Positions 34,400-43,856 of a DNA stretch of 64,000 bases are shown here, piece by piece. This DNA comes from Vigna angularis (taxonomy: Eukaryota > Streptophyta > Magnoliopsida > Fabales > Fabaceae), in the NCBI RefSeq assembly GCF_016808095.1, contig NC_068979.1, positions 16,212,501 through 16,276,500 on the forward strand, written 5' to 3'. Position numbers and translations under genes: made by a program. The number at the start of each line of letters is the position of its first letter. Within the stretch, counting starts at the first letter, position 1. The notes under the pieces are model-generated. The model saw nothing but the letters and a program-made list of their open reading frames with translations, was not told the origin of the DNA and searched no databases.

Positions 34400-34700
34400 A
34401 ACTGGGTTGCCTCCCAGGTAGCGCTTGTTTAACGTCACGAGCCTGACCCAAATTCCACCAACACCCATCAGTAGGTGTTAAAATTTTCTTACCAACACCC
34501 ATCAGTAGGTGTTACAAACTGAGTATCCATCAGTAGATACTTAACCACCTAACATCCTTCAGTAGATGCTATGTCCAACAAAATATTTACAAAATAATGT
34601 CCACAAATTAAAAGGTACAACAACAAAATAAAATCAAAAGTTTGTAAATCACTGGGTTGCCTCCCAGCAAGCGCTCTTTTAACGTCATTAGCTTGACCCA
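34400..34700 (-). repeat. ATH-4 hairpin array between 48-bp repeats
   Basis: Hairpins at 34460-34479 and 34494-34513 (stem AACACC/GGTGTT), 34522-34541 (stem AGTATC/GATACT) and 34551-34570 (stem CATC/GATG), all around a UACUGA loop. They are bracketed by the 48-bp GGGAGGCAACCCAG repeats (about 34401-34450 and 34653-34702). The third hairpin is a stem type not seen in ATH-2 or ATH-5. Confidence 0.85.
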
Positions 34701-35522
34701 ATAAAGTTCAAGTTCCTTCTTCTTTTTCTTCTTCCTACTGAACTTCTTCAGAAATTTGATCAAACCAGGAACCTGTTGCAATGTCTCAATCATAGGAACT
34801 TTAATCTCCAATTTCTTGAAGATTTCCATAAAGCACTTGAATTTCTTTTCCTTCCCATGATTCTTCTTTAGATGAGGATGGGATTTTTCATATGATTTCT
34901 TCTTCTTTCCTCTCATCTTCTTTTTCTTCCTTTTTCTCTCCCTAAAATTTCTCTCTTTCTTTTCTTTTATTTTTTTCTTCCCTTTTCTTTTTCTTTTCAA
35001 CTTCTTTATTTTCACACAAATCTTCTTTCTCTCTTCTCTCTCAACCACTTCTTTCTCTTTTTCTTCATCTTTATTTTTCTCACTCAACTCTTCTTTCTCT
35101 TTTCTCTCTATCTTTTCCGCATCTCCCTCTATTTTTTTCTCATCAAGAATCTTGTCACTTTCAGTGACATTGGTTTGCCCTTCCTCCTTAAGGTTAACTT
35201 CAGTATTAACCTCATCATTCAATCTTTGACTAATGTAACGAAAGTGCATCTCCATCCTTTTAAATGATTCTTCAATGCTTTTCTGAGTAGAGTCGGAATT
35301 TTTCAAAAATCGTTGAAGGGTGTCCTCCAAACTTTCTGATAGAGAGGGTTTTCGCTGCCATTGTTGTTGTGGTTGGTTCTCAAATTGTCCAGCAGCTTGC
35401 CAAAATTGGCTTTGATCCATGCTTGAGTGAGGTTCCCACCAGTGGTTAAGATTACTTTGGTAGAATTGAGTGCCCATATAGTTAAATTCTTGACCAAATT
35501 GCATTCTGCAGACATTAGGCAC
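34608..35522 (-). CDS. ATH-4 short gag-like protein (304 aa)
   Basis: Open from 35522; the ATG of QFGQEFNYMG just after the CTGCAG acceptor-like site may be the real start. Only the ends of Gag remain: an N-terminal Gln-rich part (ENQPQQQWQRK), the KSIEESFKRMEMHFRYISQ helix, a long Lys/Glu-rich charged region, and the KCFMEIFKKLEIKVP module homologous to the C-terminus of the ATH-6 Gag. The main capsid domain and zinc knuckle are missing, and so is pol. The last codons run through a 48-bp repeat (WVKLMTLKERLLGGNP). It is probably a non-autonomous derivative whose RNA depends on an autonomous partner. Confidence 0.75.
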   Translation of the reverse strand: MPNVCRMQFGQEFNYMGTQFYQSNLNHWWEPHSSMDQSQFWQAAGQFENQPQQQWQRKPSLSESLEDTLQRFLKNSDSTQKSIEESFKRMEMHFRYISQRLNDEVNTEVNLKEEGQTNVTESDKILDEKKIEGDAEKIERKEKEELSEKNKDEEKEKEVVEREERKKICVKIKKLKRKRKGKKKIKEKKERNFRERKRKKKKMRGKKKKSYEKSHPHLKKNHGKEKKFKCFMEIFKKLEIKVPMIETLQQVPGLIKFLKKFSRKKKKKKELELYWVKLMTLKERLLGGNPVIYKLLILFCCCTF

Positions 35523-35772
35523 AAAACCCTAAAAACAATTGTTAGCACAAAAAGATATAGGAGAAGATATAAGATTCAGAGAATAAAATAAAATAAAAAT
35601 AAAAATAAAAACAGAAAATAAAATAAAATAAAATAAAATAAAATAAAAACAGAAAAAACAAAAAAAAAACAGAAAAATAAAAACAGAAATTCAAAATTAA
35701 AGTCAAAGATAATCAATAATCACACAAATTAACCACTTAAACCACGAGTCCCCGGCAACGGCGCCAAAAACT
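35523..35772 (-). other. ATH-4 leader with AAAAT tract and tRNA-Asp primer site
   Basis: Pentamer tract at about 35580-35690. The primer site at 35749-35766 reads TGGCGCCGTTGCCGGGGA on the sense strand, a perfect match to the plant tRNA-Asp 3' end. Confidence 0.88.
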
Positions 35773-37074
35773 TGATGGACAAATTTGTAAGCACCAAAAT
35801 ATGATGTCACAAACTTGTTTCACAATCGGCAAGTATGACCGAATCGTTCAAGTAATAAACTTGGTAAGACCAAGTATCGTTCTTCCCAAAGGACTCACGG
35901 CCTAGTTTAGTTGTGTGGTTTCTTGATTAACTAAGACTTACAAACGAAATATTTGGATTATATTATGCAAAAGACGAAAATAAACATGTATGCATGAAAT
36001 TTGATCAATGGCAAAGACAAAAGATAAACACTTTCAATGAAATATATGAATGAATATGTTGTTGGGGGTCAATTTCATCTCATCCACTCTCATACATTTT
36101 AGGAATTCAACATTCAAATCATCATTGTTAATGCCACTCTCTAAAGTACCATTCTAGATGGCTTCTCCCTAATCACGAGTTCATACAATTCCTAGCATTC
36201 CTAATGATTAGTTCATAAGTGCAGGAGCTTAACGACAACCAATATAATATTGGGAGAAATTCCCCGGATCTAGACTTCCCCGTACGTGTCCGTATCGACA
36301 AAACCAATAATCATGCATTGAATGAGTTAAACTATGCAAGCATTGAGCAAAGAGGAAAAACCCTAACTAATGATGAAAGAAAGCATAAATCTTAGATTAA
36401 GATGCAAGCATAAATTCCATATATGAGAGCTTCAAGAGATTACATTGATTCCCCAACAAACATACAAAGTTTAGTTCACCATATTCATGGTGAACCTAGA
36501 TGAATTACAATGAAAGTATGAAAGAATAAACCCTAAAAAGGTGAAGAGGTAGCCTGAGCATCCAAGATCTTCCTTCAAAGGGGTGGAAGAGAGAGTGTTT
36601 GCCTCGTTTCTGCCAAAGATACCTAACCCTAGGAAACCCTAAGGCTTATATATCATTCGTAAATTACAAAATTTTAGGTCCAACCCCATTAAAGTGCCGC
36701 TCAGCGGTAAACTACCGCTCAGCGGTAAGTGCGTCAGCTCGGTTCTTCCCCTCAGCGGCCATTTTGCCCCTCAGCGGTCCTCCCGTGAGCTTCTGAGTGC
36801 CGCTCAGCGGTAAACTGCCGCTGAGCGGTGCCTTCGGCTTCTCCTTTTGCACTCTTTGATTCCTTTTCTGATTCCATCTCTCTCATTCTTCACTTCTTTC
36901 ACTAAATTCACCTTAAAATCTGCACAAAAACACTGAAATCAAGCATAAACCTGTCCAACTCTCTTATTTCTGAAAATATGGATAAAAGTATGATTTCAAG
37001 CTAGTTTCTAAGTCTAAAGGTTGCTTTTAGTATCAATTTTAAGCATGAAAATAACAGTTTTTCAACTGTTATCA
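35773..37074 (-). repeat. ATH-4 5' LTR
   Basis: 1302 bp; differs from 29733-31016 mainly by one extra 18-bp palindrome unit near 36704-36725. Terminal hairpin 37051-37072. The end at 37074 abuts ATH-5 internal sequence. Confidence 0.92.
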
Positions 37075-38569
37075 ACTCACTTGCTCACTAGTTTTCCATC
37101 TAAGTTTGGGGTTGGGAGAGAGCATCATTGAAGGGGCTGATTTCTTCATTGTGGTTTACTAATACTTAACAATGTATCTTTTGGTTTTGTGAATTATGTT
37201 TGATGCAGGGATGGCCTCCTCATCGGGCAAAAAGAATCAAGACTATAAGATCCAAGAAGAGGAAGATACAGAGGACAGCTCAGATTGATGAGGAGCTGAG
37301 ATAGCATTTACGGATGAATGATATCATATGCTTATGCTTTTGGGGTTTAAGTTTTCTAAACTTATTTATTTTTTGTTTTAGATTAGGGTTTGATGTACTC
37401 TATTGGAAACCTGGTTTGTTATGATGGTTTGCTATTAACTGTGATTGTGTGATAAGTAATGCTTGATGATGATTAGTGATTGATTGATGTTGAGATAGAT
37501 GTGCACATAAAATGCTTATACAGGTGATTCACAAGCTTTGTGAACAAATGCAGGATATCATGATTGTGATTGTGAAATTAAGCAGGATGTGTATGTCAAA
37601 TGTGAATGAGCTTATATGTGAGGTTTTGAGCTCCAGAATTTTTGGTATGATTGAATGCTATTACTTTGAAAGCATGAATGACTTTGCCCAGGTTTTCTAT
37701 GATTGAATCAATTGCTTGTTTTGCATCATGTGATCAAGGCCGTTTGTTGGAACCCTTTTTATTGGCCAAATTCATAAAGTTAGCCCACTAAAAGAGAACA
37801 CTTTGTGTTCTATCTTTTGAACCCTTAGCCTTGAACATACACTGAAAACCCTTGATTGAAAATCTTTACCTTGAGTTAAGTAGAAGATCTTGTGTGGTAT
37901 TGTTAAATGTTCAAGTTTGGGGTTGTTGGGAAAACATGAAAAAGGAAAAGCATTGAGCTAAGAGCTAAAAAGTAAGAATATGCAAAGAAAAAAAAGAAAA
38001 AGAAAAGAAAAGAAAAAGAAGCAAAGCTCAATGCAAATGCAAAGGCAAGTTGGGAAGAATAAGAATAATTGTGTTGTTATGATTCTCTTAACTCAAGGAT
38101 TTTGTGATCCAGAAAAACCAATTTTCTTGTTAGCCCAGCCACATTATAAGCCATTGAAAAGTCCTTGTGATGATGCATGCTTGTGAATGTTTTTGATTGT
38201 GGTAAAATGAAAGGCAAAGTTGATTCATGTGACATTGTGATAGTAGAGTGAATGAGTGATTACCTCTTATACACTTGTGTGTTGAGTGAAACACTTTACC
38301 TAGTGAGGAAATATTCCATGAGCACATGAACATCCATGCTTAATTGATTGATCATTCATGAAATATAGCATTTGTTGGAATTTAAATGACTTTGTGAACA
38401 CTAAAGCATGTGCACATCTTGATTGAACTCTTGGTCATAAGTTTGAGTGAAGTTGTTACTTATCTTGAAAAAGAGGATTTTTGAATGAGTGAACCATCAT
38501 ATGAATTGGTTGAAGATTGAGTTACATCTTGTTTGCTTGAGGACCAGCAAAGTTCTAAGTTTGGGGTTG
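37075..38569 (+). mobile_element. ATH-5 outer unit: internal 3' fragment
   Basis: Starts abruptly in the leader of the env-position region (matches 41098 onward) because ATH-4 inserted there. It holds the 25-codon remnant ORF, then the 3' untranslated part, and ends at the shared LTR 38570-39013. Its 5' part is missing from the window; a deletion removed it together with the left flank of ATH-4. Confidence 0.85.
37211..37288 (+). CDS. 25-codon remnant of the env-position ORF
   Basis: Starts MASSSGK right after GATGCAGGG and ends DTEDSSD then TGA. It differs from the ATH-2 remnant at one residue near the end. It has the same internal deletion as ATH-2, so both descend from one deletion derivative. 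Translation not shown. Confidence 0.45.
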   Translation: MASSSGKKNQDYKIQEEEDTEDSSD

Positions 38570-39013
38570 TGATAACAGTTGAAAAACTATTATTTTCATG
38601 CTTAAAATTGACACAAAAAGCAACCTTTACACTTAGAAACTAGCTTGAAATCATGCTTTTATCCATATTTTCAGAAATAACAGAGCTGGACAGGTTTATG
38701 CTTGATTTCAGTGTTTTTGTGCAGGTTTTAAGGTGAATTTAGTGAAAGAAGTGAAGAAGGAGAGAGATGGAATCAGAAAAGTCAACCAAAAACCAGAAAA
38801 GTCAACAAGTCAACCAAAAAAGTCAACCAGTCATCCAAAAAGTCAACCAGTCAACCAGAATACGAAAAAAGTCAACCAAACTAGGCCGTGAGTCCTTTGG
38901 GAGAACGATACTTGGTCTTACCGAGTTTATTACTTGAAACGATTCGGTCATACTTGCCGATTGTAAAACAAGTTTGTGACATCATATTTTGGTGATCATA
39001 AATTTGTCCATCA
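38570..39013 (+). repeat. ATH-5 shared LTR with an 0.8-kb internal deletion
   Basis: Both LTR ends are present (TGATAACAG and TTTGTCCATCA), but about 820 bp including the TATA box are gone. The deletion joins a GTCAACCA repeat to the AACTAGGCCGTGAG part. Seven AGTCAA (W-box core) repeats remain at 38780-38876. It serves as 3' LTR of the outer fragment and 5' LTR of the inner unit. Without a TATA box its promoter is probably dead. Confidence 0.88.
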
Positions 39014-39480
39014 AGTTTTTGGCGCCGTTGCCGGGGACTCGTGGTTTAACTGGTTAATTTGTGTGATTATTGATTATCTTTGACTTTAATTTTGAATTTC
39101 TGTTTTTATTTTCGGTCTTTATTTGATTTGGTTTTATTTGATTTGATTTGATTTGATTTTGTTTTATTTGATTTGATTTGATTTGATTTGATTTTATCTT
39201 ATTTGATTTGATTTTATTTTATTTTATTTTATTTTATTTTATTTTATCTTATTTGATTTTATTTGATTTTATTTTATTTGATTAGATTAGATTTTATTTG
39301 ATTTGATTAGATTAGATTAGATTTTATTTTATTTTATCTTATTAGATTAGATTAGATTAGATTTTATTTTATTTTATTTTATTCTATCTTATTTTATTTT
39401 ATCTTCTGAATATATATCTTTTCCTATATCTTTTTGTGCTAACAAATATTTTCTAGAGTTTTGTGCCTAATGTTTGCAGG
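39014..39480 (+). other. ATH-5 primer site and pentamer-rich leader
   Basis: tRNA-Asp primer site at 39020-39037 (TGGCGCCGTTGCCGGGGA). A pentanucleotide microsatellite runs from about 39110 to 39420 and switches between ATTTT, GATTT and GATTA units. GTTTGCAG at 39473-39480 looks like an intron acceptor directly before the gag-like frame. Confidence 0.85.
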
Positions 39481-40509
39481 ATGCAATTCGAACAAGAATT
39501 TAATAGGCACTCAATTCTACTAAGGTAATTTCAATCACTGGTGGGATCTCACTCAAGCATGGATAATGATCAATTTTGGCAAGCTGTCGAACAATTTAAG
39601 AATCTACCACCACAACAAAGGCAGAAAAAACCCTCTCTATCGGGAAGAAGGATAACGTTGGAGGAGGCAGTTCAACAGTATATACAGATACCTGATTGTC
39701 ATCACAAAACCACTCAAGCTGCCGAAGAATTTGATAGGCCGCCACCACAACAATGGCATCAACAACCCTCTCCATTAGTAAATTTGGATGACACCCTTCA
39801 ACAATTTTTGAAAAATTCCGACTCTACTCAGAAAAGCATTGAAGAATCATGTAAAAGGATGGAGATGCACCTTCGTTTCATTAGTCAAAAATTGAATGTT
39901 AAGGTTAATACTGAAGTTAACCTTAAGGAGGAAGAAGGTCAAGCCATTGTCACTGAAAGTGACAAGATTTTTGCTGAGAAAAAAATAGAGAGAGATGAGG
40001 AAAAGATAGAGAGAGAAGAAAAAGAAGAGTTGAGTGAGAAAGATAAAGATGATGAAAAAGAAAAAGAAGTGGTTGAGAGAGAAGGGAGGAAGAAAATTTG
40101 TGTGAAAATAAAGAAGTTGAGAAGAAAAAGAGAAGGAAAGAAAAAAATAAGAGAAAAGAAAAAGAGAAAATTTGGGGAGAGGAAGCATAAGAAAAATAAG
40201 ATGAGAGGAAAGAAGAAGGAATCATATGAAAAATCCCATCCTCATCTAAAGAAGAATCATAAGAAGGAAAAGAAATTTAAGTGCTTTATGGAAATCTTCA
40301 AGAAATTGGAGATTAAAGTTCCTATGATTGAGACACTGCAACAGGTTCCTGGTTTGATCAAATTTCTGAAGAAGTTCAGTAGAAAGAAGAAAAAGAAGAA
40401 GGAACTTGAGCTTTACTGGGTCAAGCTAATGACGTTAAAAGAGCGCTTGCTGGGAGGCAACCCAGTGATTTTAGAACTTTTAAATTTTACTTTGGTTTGT
40501 AATCTTTAA
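39481..40509 (+). pseudogene. ATH-5 gag-like gene with early stop
   Basis: An ATG at 39481 (MQFEQEFN) is in frame with the main ORF, but a TAA at 39526-39528 breaks it. The frame is then open to 40509 (322 codons counted from 39541). It has Gln/Pro-rich repeats (QQRQKKPSL, QQWHQQPS), the KSIEESCKRMEMHLRFISQ helix, a very Lys/Glu-rich region and the KCFMEIFKKLEIKVP module, and it ends in the first 48-bp repeat. It contains a short segment (ITLEEAVQQYIQIPDCHH) absent from ATH-4. Translation from the internal ATG (MDNDQFW) is possible. Confidence 0.7.
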
Positions 40510-40736
40510 ATTTGTTGAACATTATATTGCTTAACATAGCATCTACTGAAGGATGTTAGTTGGATATAGCATCTACTGAAGGATGCTAAGTGTGTAACAC
40601 CTACTGACGGGTGTTGGTAAGTTTTTAACACCTACTGATGGGTGTTGGTGAGATTTTAAACACCTACTGATGGGTGTTGGTGGACTTTGGGTCAGGCTCG
40701 TGACGTTAAACAAGCGCTACCTGGGAGGCAACCCAG
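40418..40736 (+). repeat. ATH-5 hairpin array between 48-bp repeats
   Basis: 48-bp repeats at 40418-40465 and 40689-40736 (41 of 48 positions identical) bracket five hairpins: 40537-40558 and 40567-40588 (AGCATC type), 40596-40615, 40627-40646 and 40659-40678 (AACACC type). The order is the same as in ATH-2 on its sense strand. Confidence 0.87.
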
Positions 40737-41233
40737 TTGATTGATTGTTTTTGTTTGTTTCATTTTAGTTGCATAATAGGGTTTGCATAAGTATTCTAAA
40801 CATTGAATTGCAGGGAACCAGTGAGGGGCATGTCTAGGAGGCACTTAGGTTAAGCAAAGAAGGAAAAGAGCACATCACGAAAGTTCCGTTGAGCGGCAAA
40901 TTACCGCTGAGCAGTACTATCGCAGAGTGGGCTTTGGTTACCCTTTAGCAGAACCCGAGCCCATTGGGGTATTTTTATACCCTAAGCTGCGTTTTGGTTT
41001 CTCTTTTCAGACTCTTCTCTGCACACACACTCTTACATACCTTTCCAAAGGTTCTCTACAACTTTTCCCTCATCCCTCTTTAGAAAATCTCCCTTCCACT
41101 CACTTGCTCACTAGTTTTCCATCTAAGTTTGGGGTTGGGAGAGAGCATCATTGAAGGGGCTGATTTCTTCATTGTGGTTTACTAATGCTTAACAATGTAT
41201 CTTTTGGTTTTGTGAATTATGTTTGATGCAGAG
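40737..41233 (+). promoter_or_regulatory. ATH-5 internal promoter-like region
   Basis: Two decayed palindromes (CCGTTGAGCGG, CCGCTGAGCAG) at about 40887-40915, then TATTTTTATACCC at 40970-40982, then a pyrimidine-rich leader and a GATGCAG acceptor-like site before the remnant ORF. Confidence 0.35.
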
Positions 41234-41323
41234 ATGGCCTCCTCATCGGGCAAAAAGAATCAAGACTATAAGATCCAAGAAGAAGGAGGATACAGAGGAC
41301 AACTCAAATTCAGGAAGAGTTGA
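41234..41323 (+). pseudogene. Frameshifted env-position remnant (29 codons)
   Basis: Begins MASSSGKKNQDYKIQEE like the other remnants, then a small indel shifts the frame so the acidic tail is lost. Confidence 0.55.
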
Positions 41324-42604
41324 GATAGCATTTACTGATGAATGCTATCATAACTAGAGCAAGACTTATGCTTTTGTTTGGTTTAGTGTTCTGAACTTAT
41401 TTACTTTTGGTTTTTAGATTAGGGTTTGATGTACTCTATTGGAAACCTGGTTTCTTGTGATGGTTTGCTATTAACTGTGATTTTGTGATAAGTAATGCTT
41501 GATGATGATTATTGATTGATTGATGTTGAGATGATGTGCACATTAAAATGCTTATACAGGTGATTCACAAGCTTTGTGAACAAATGCATGATATTATGAT
41601 TGTGGTTGTGAAATTAAGCAGGATGTGTATGTCAAATGTGAATGAGCTTATATGTGAGGTTTTGAGCTTCAGAGTTGTTATTGTTAAATGCTATTACTTT
41701 GAAAGCATGAATGACTTTGCCCAGGTTTTCTATGATTGAATCAATTGCTGGTTTTGCATCATGTGATCAAGGCCGTTTGTTGGAACCCTTTTTATTGGCC
41801 AAATTCATAAAGTTAGCCCACTAAAAGAGAACACTTTGTGTTCTATCCTTTGAACCCTTAGCCTTGAACATACACTGAAAACCCTTGATTGAAAATCTTT
41901 ACCTTGAGTTAAGTAGAAGATCTTGTGTGGTATTGTTAAATGTTCAAGTTTGGGGTTGTTGGGGAAACATGAAAAAGGAAAAGCATTGAGCTAAGAGCTA
42001 AAAAGTAAGAATATGCAAAGAAGAAGAAAAAAAAAAGAAAAGAAAAGAAATAGAAGCAAAGCTCAATGCAAATGCAAAAGAAAGTTGGGAATGAATAAGA
42101 ATAATTGTGTTGTTATGATTCTCTTAACTCAAGGATTTTGTGATCCAGAAAAACTAATTTTCTTGTTAGCCCAGCCACATTATAAGCCATTGAAAAGTCC
42201 TTGTGATGATGCATGCTTGTGAATGTTTTTGATTGTGGTAAAATGAAAGGCAAAGTTGATTCATGTGACATTGTGATAGTAGAGTGAATGAGTGATTACC
42301 TCTTATACACTTGTGTGTTGAGTGAAACACTTTACCTAGTGAGGAAATATTCCATGAACACATGAACATCCGTGCTTAATTGATTGATCATTCATTAAAA
42401 ATAGCATTTGTTGGAATTTAAATGACTTTGTGAACACTAAAGCATGTGCACATCTTGATTGAACTCTTGGTCATAAGTTTGATTGAAGTCTTTACTTATC
42501 TTGAAAAGAAGATTTTTGAATGAGTGAACCATCATATGAATTGGCAGAAGATTGAGTTACATCTTATTTGCTTGAGGACAAGCAAAGTTTTAAGTTTGGG
42601 GTTG
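41324..42604 (+). other. ATH-5 inner unit 3' untranslated part
   Basis: No ORF recognised; collinear with 37289-38569. It ends in AAGTTTGGGGTTG next to the LTR. Confidence 0.75.
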
Positions 42605-43814
42605 TGATAACGGTTGAAAAACCGTTATTTTTATGCTTAAAATTGATACCAAAAGCAACCTTTAAGACTTAAAAACTAGCTTGAACTCATATTTTTGCTT
42701 TAGTTTTGTGCAAGATTCCCTTGATTTTGTAGGCTAATTGAATGATTTGAAATAAGAATTAAAGTACCGAATGATTGGAATGCTGAAAAGTCAACCAGAG
42801 ACCAGAAAAGTCAACCAAAAAAGTCAACCAATCAACCAGAATACGAAAAAAGTCAACCAGACGAGTTTTGGGCTAGTTTTATGCGATTTTATGATCGGTT
42901 TGGGCCTGGACCCGTTTTCTATTATTTTTATGTCCTATTTAAAGACCTAGATGTCTTAGGGTTGGGATCTTTGGCATAAACGAAGCAAACACTCTCTCTT
43001 CACCCCTTGGGGGTAGATTGGGAGATGGTGACAGCTCTCCTATTCTCTTTCTCGGGTTTTTCTATCTCTTTCATTCTTTCATTATTGTTCATCTAGGTTC
43101 ACCATGAATATGGTGAACTAAACCTTGTATGTTTGTTGGGGAATCAATGTAATCTTTTGAAGCTCTCATATATGGAATTTGTGCTTACATCTTAATCTAA
43201 GATTTGTGCTTTCTTTCATCATTAGTTAGGGTTTTTCCTCTTTGCTTAATGCTTGCTTTGTTTAACTCATTCAATGCATGATTATTGATTTTGTCGATAC
43301 GAGAACGTACGGGGAAGTCTAGATCTGGGGAATTTCTCCCAATATTATATTGGTTGTCGTTAAGCTCCTACACTTGATGAATTAATTATTAGGAATGCTA
43401 GGAATTGTATGAACTCGTAATTAGGGAGAAGCCTTCTTGAAAGGTACTTTAGAGAGTGGCATTAACAATGATGATTTGAATGTTGAATTCCTAAAATATA
43501 TGAGAGTGGATAAGATGAAATTGAACCCCAACAACATATTCATATATATATTTCATTGAAAGTGCTTGTCTTTTGCTTTTGCCATTGATCAACCTCATGC
43601 ATACATGTTTATTTTCGTCTTTTGCATAGTAAAATCCAATTATTTTGTTCTTAAGTCTTAGCTAATCAACGAATCACATAACTAAACTAGGCCGTGAGTC
43701 CTTTGGGAGAACGATACTTGGTCTTACCGAGTTTATTACTTGAAACGATTCGGTCATACTTGCCGATTGTAAAACAAGTTTGTGACATCATATTTTGGTG
43801 ATCATAAATTTGTC
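42605..43814 (+). repeat. ATH-5 3' LTR (tip lost)
   Basis: 1210 bp starting TGATAACGG. It carries the W-box-type array: four AGTCAA repeats at 42788-42860, with TATTTAAA at 42936-42943. The last five bases (CATCA) are missing, and the LTR is joined directly to the 3' remains of ATH-6 in opposite orientation. The terminal hairpin (42607-42628) has a compensatory base change. Confidence 0.88.
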
Positions 43815-43856
43815 ACGGTAAGCACTTGTTTAACGTCACGAGCCTGACCCAAACTT

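Larger units (their letters stand above)
29733..37074 (-). mobile_element. ATH-4 inner unit, complete pol-less Athila-like element
   Basis: 7342 bp with LTRs 29733-31016 (3') and 35773-37074 (5'). It carries an intact 304-codon gag-like ORF and an intact 411-codon env-position ORF, with nothing of pol between them. The right edge meets ACTCA (37075-37079) inside ATH-5 internal sequence, a true insertion end. The left LTR is shared with the truncated outer unit, as produced by unequal recombination. Confidence 0.88.
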
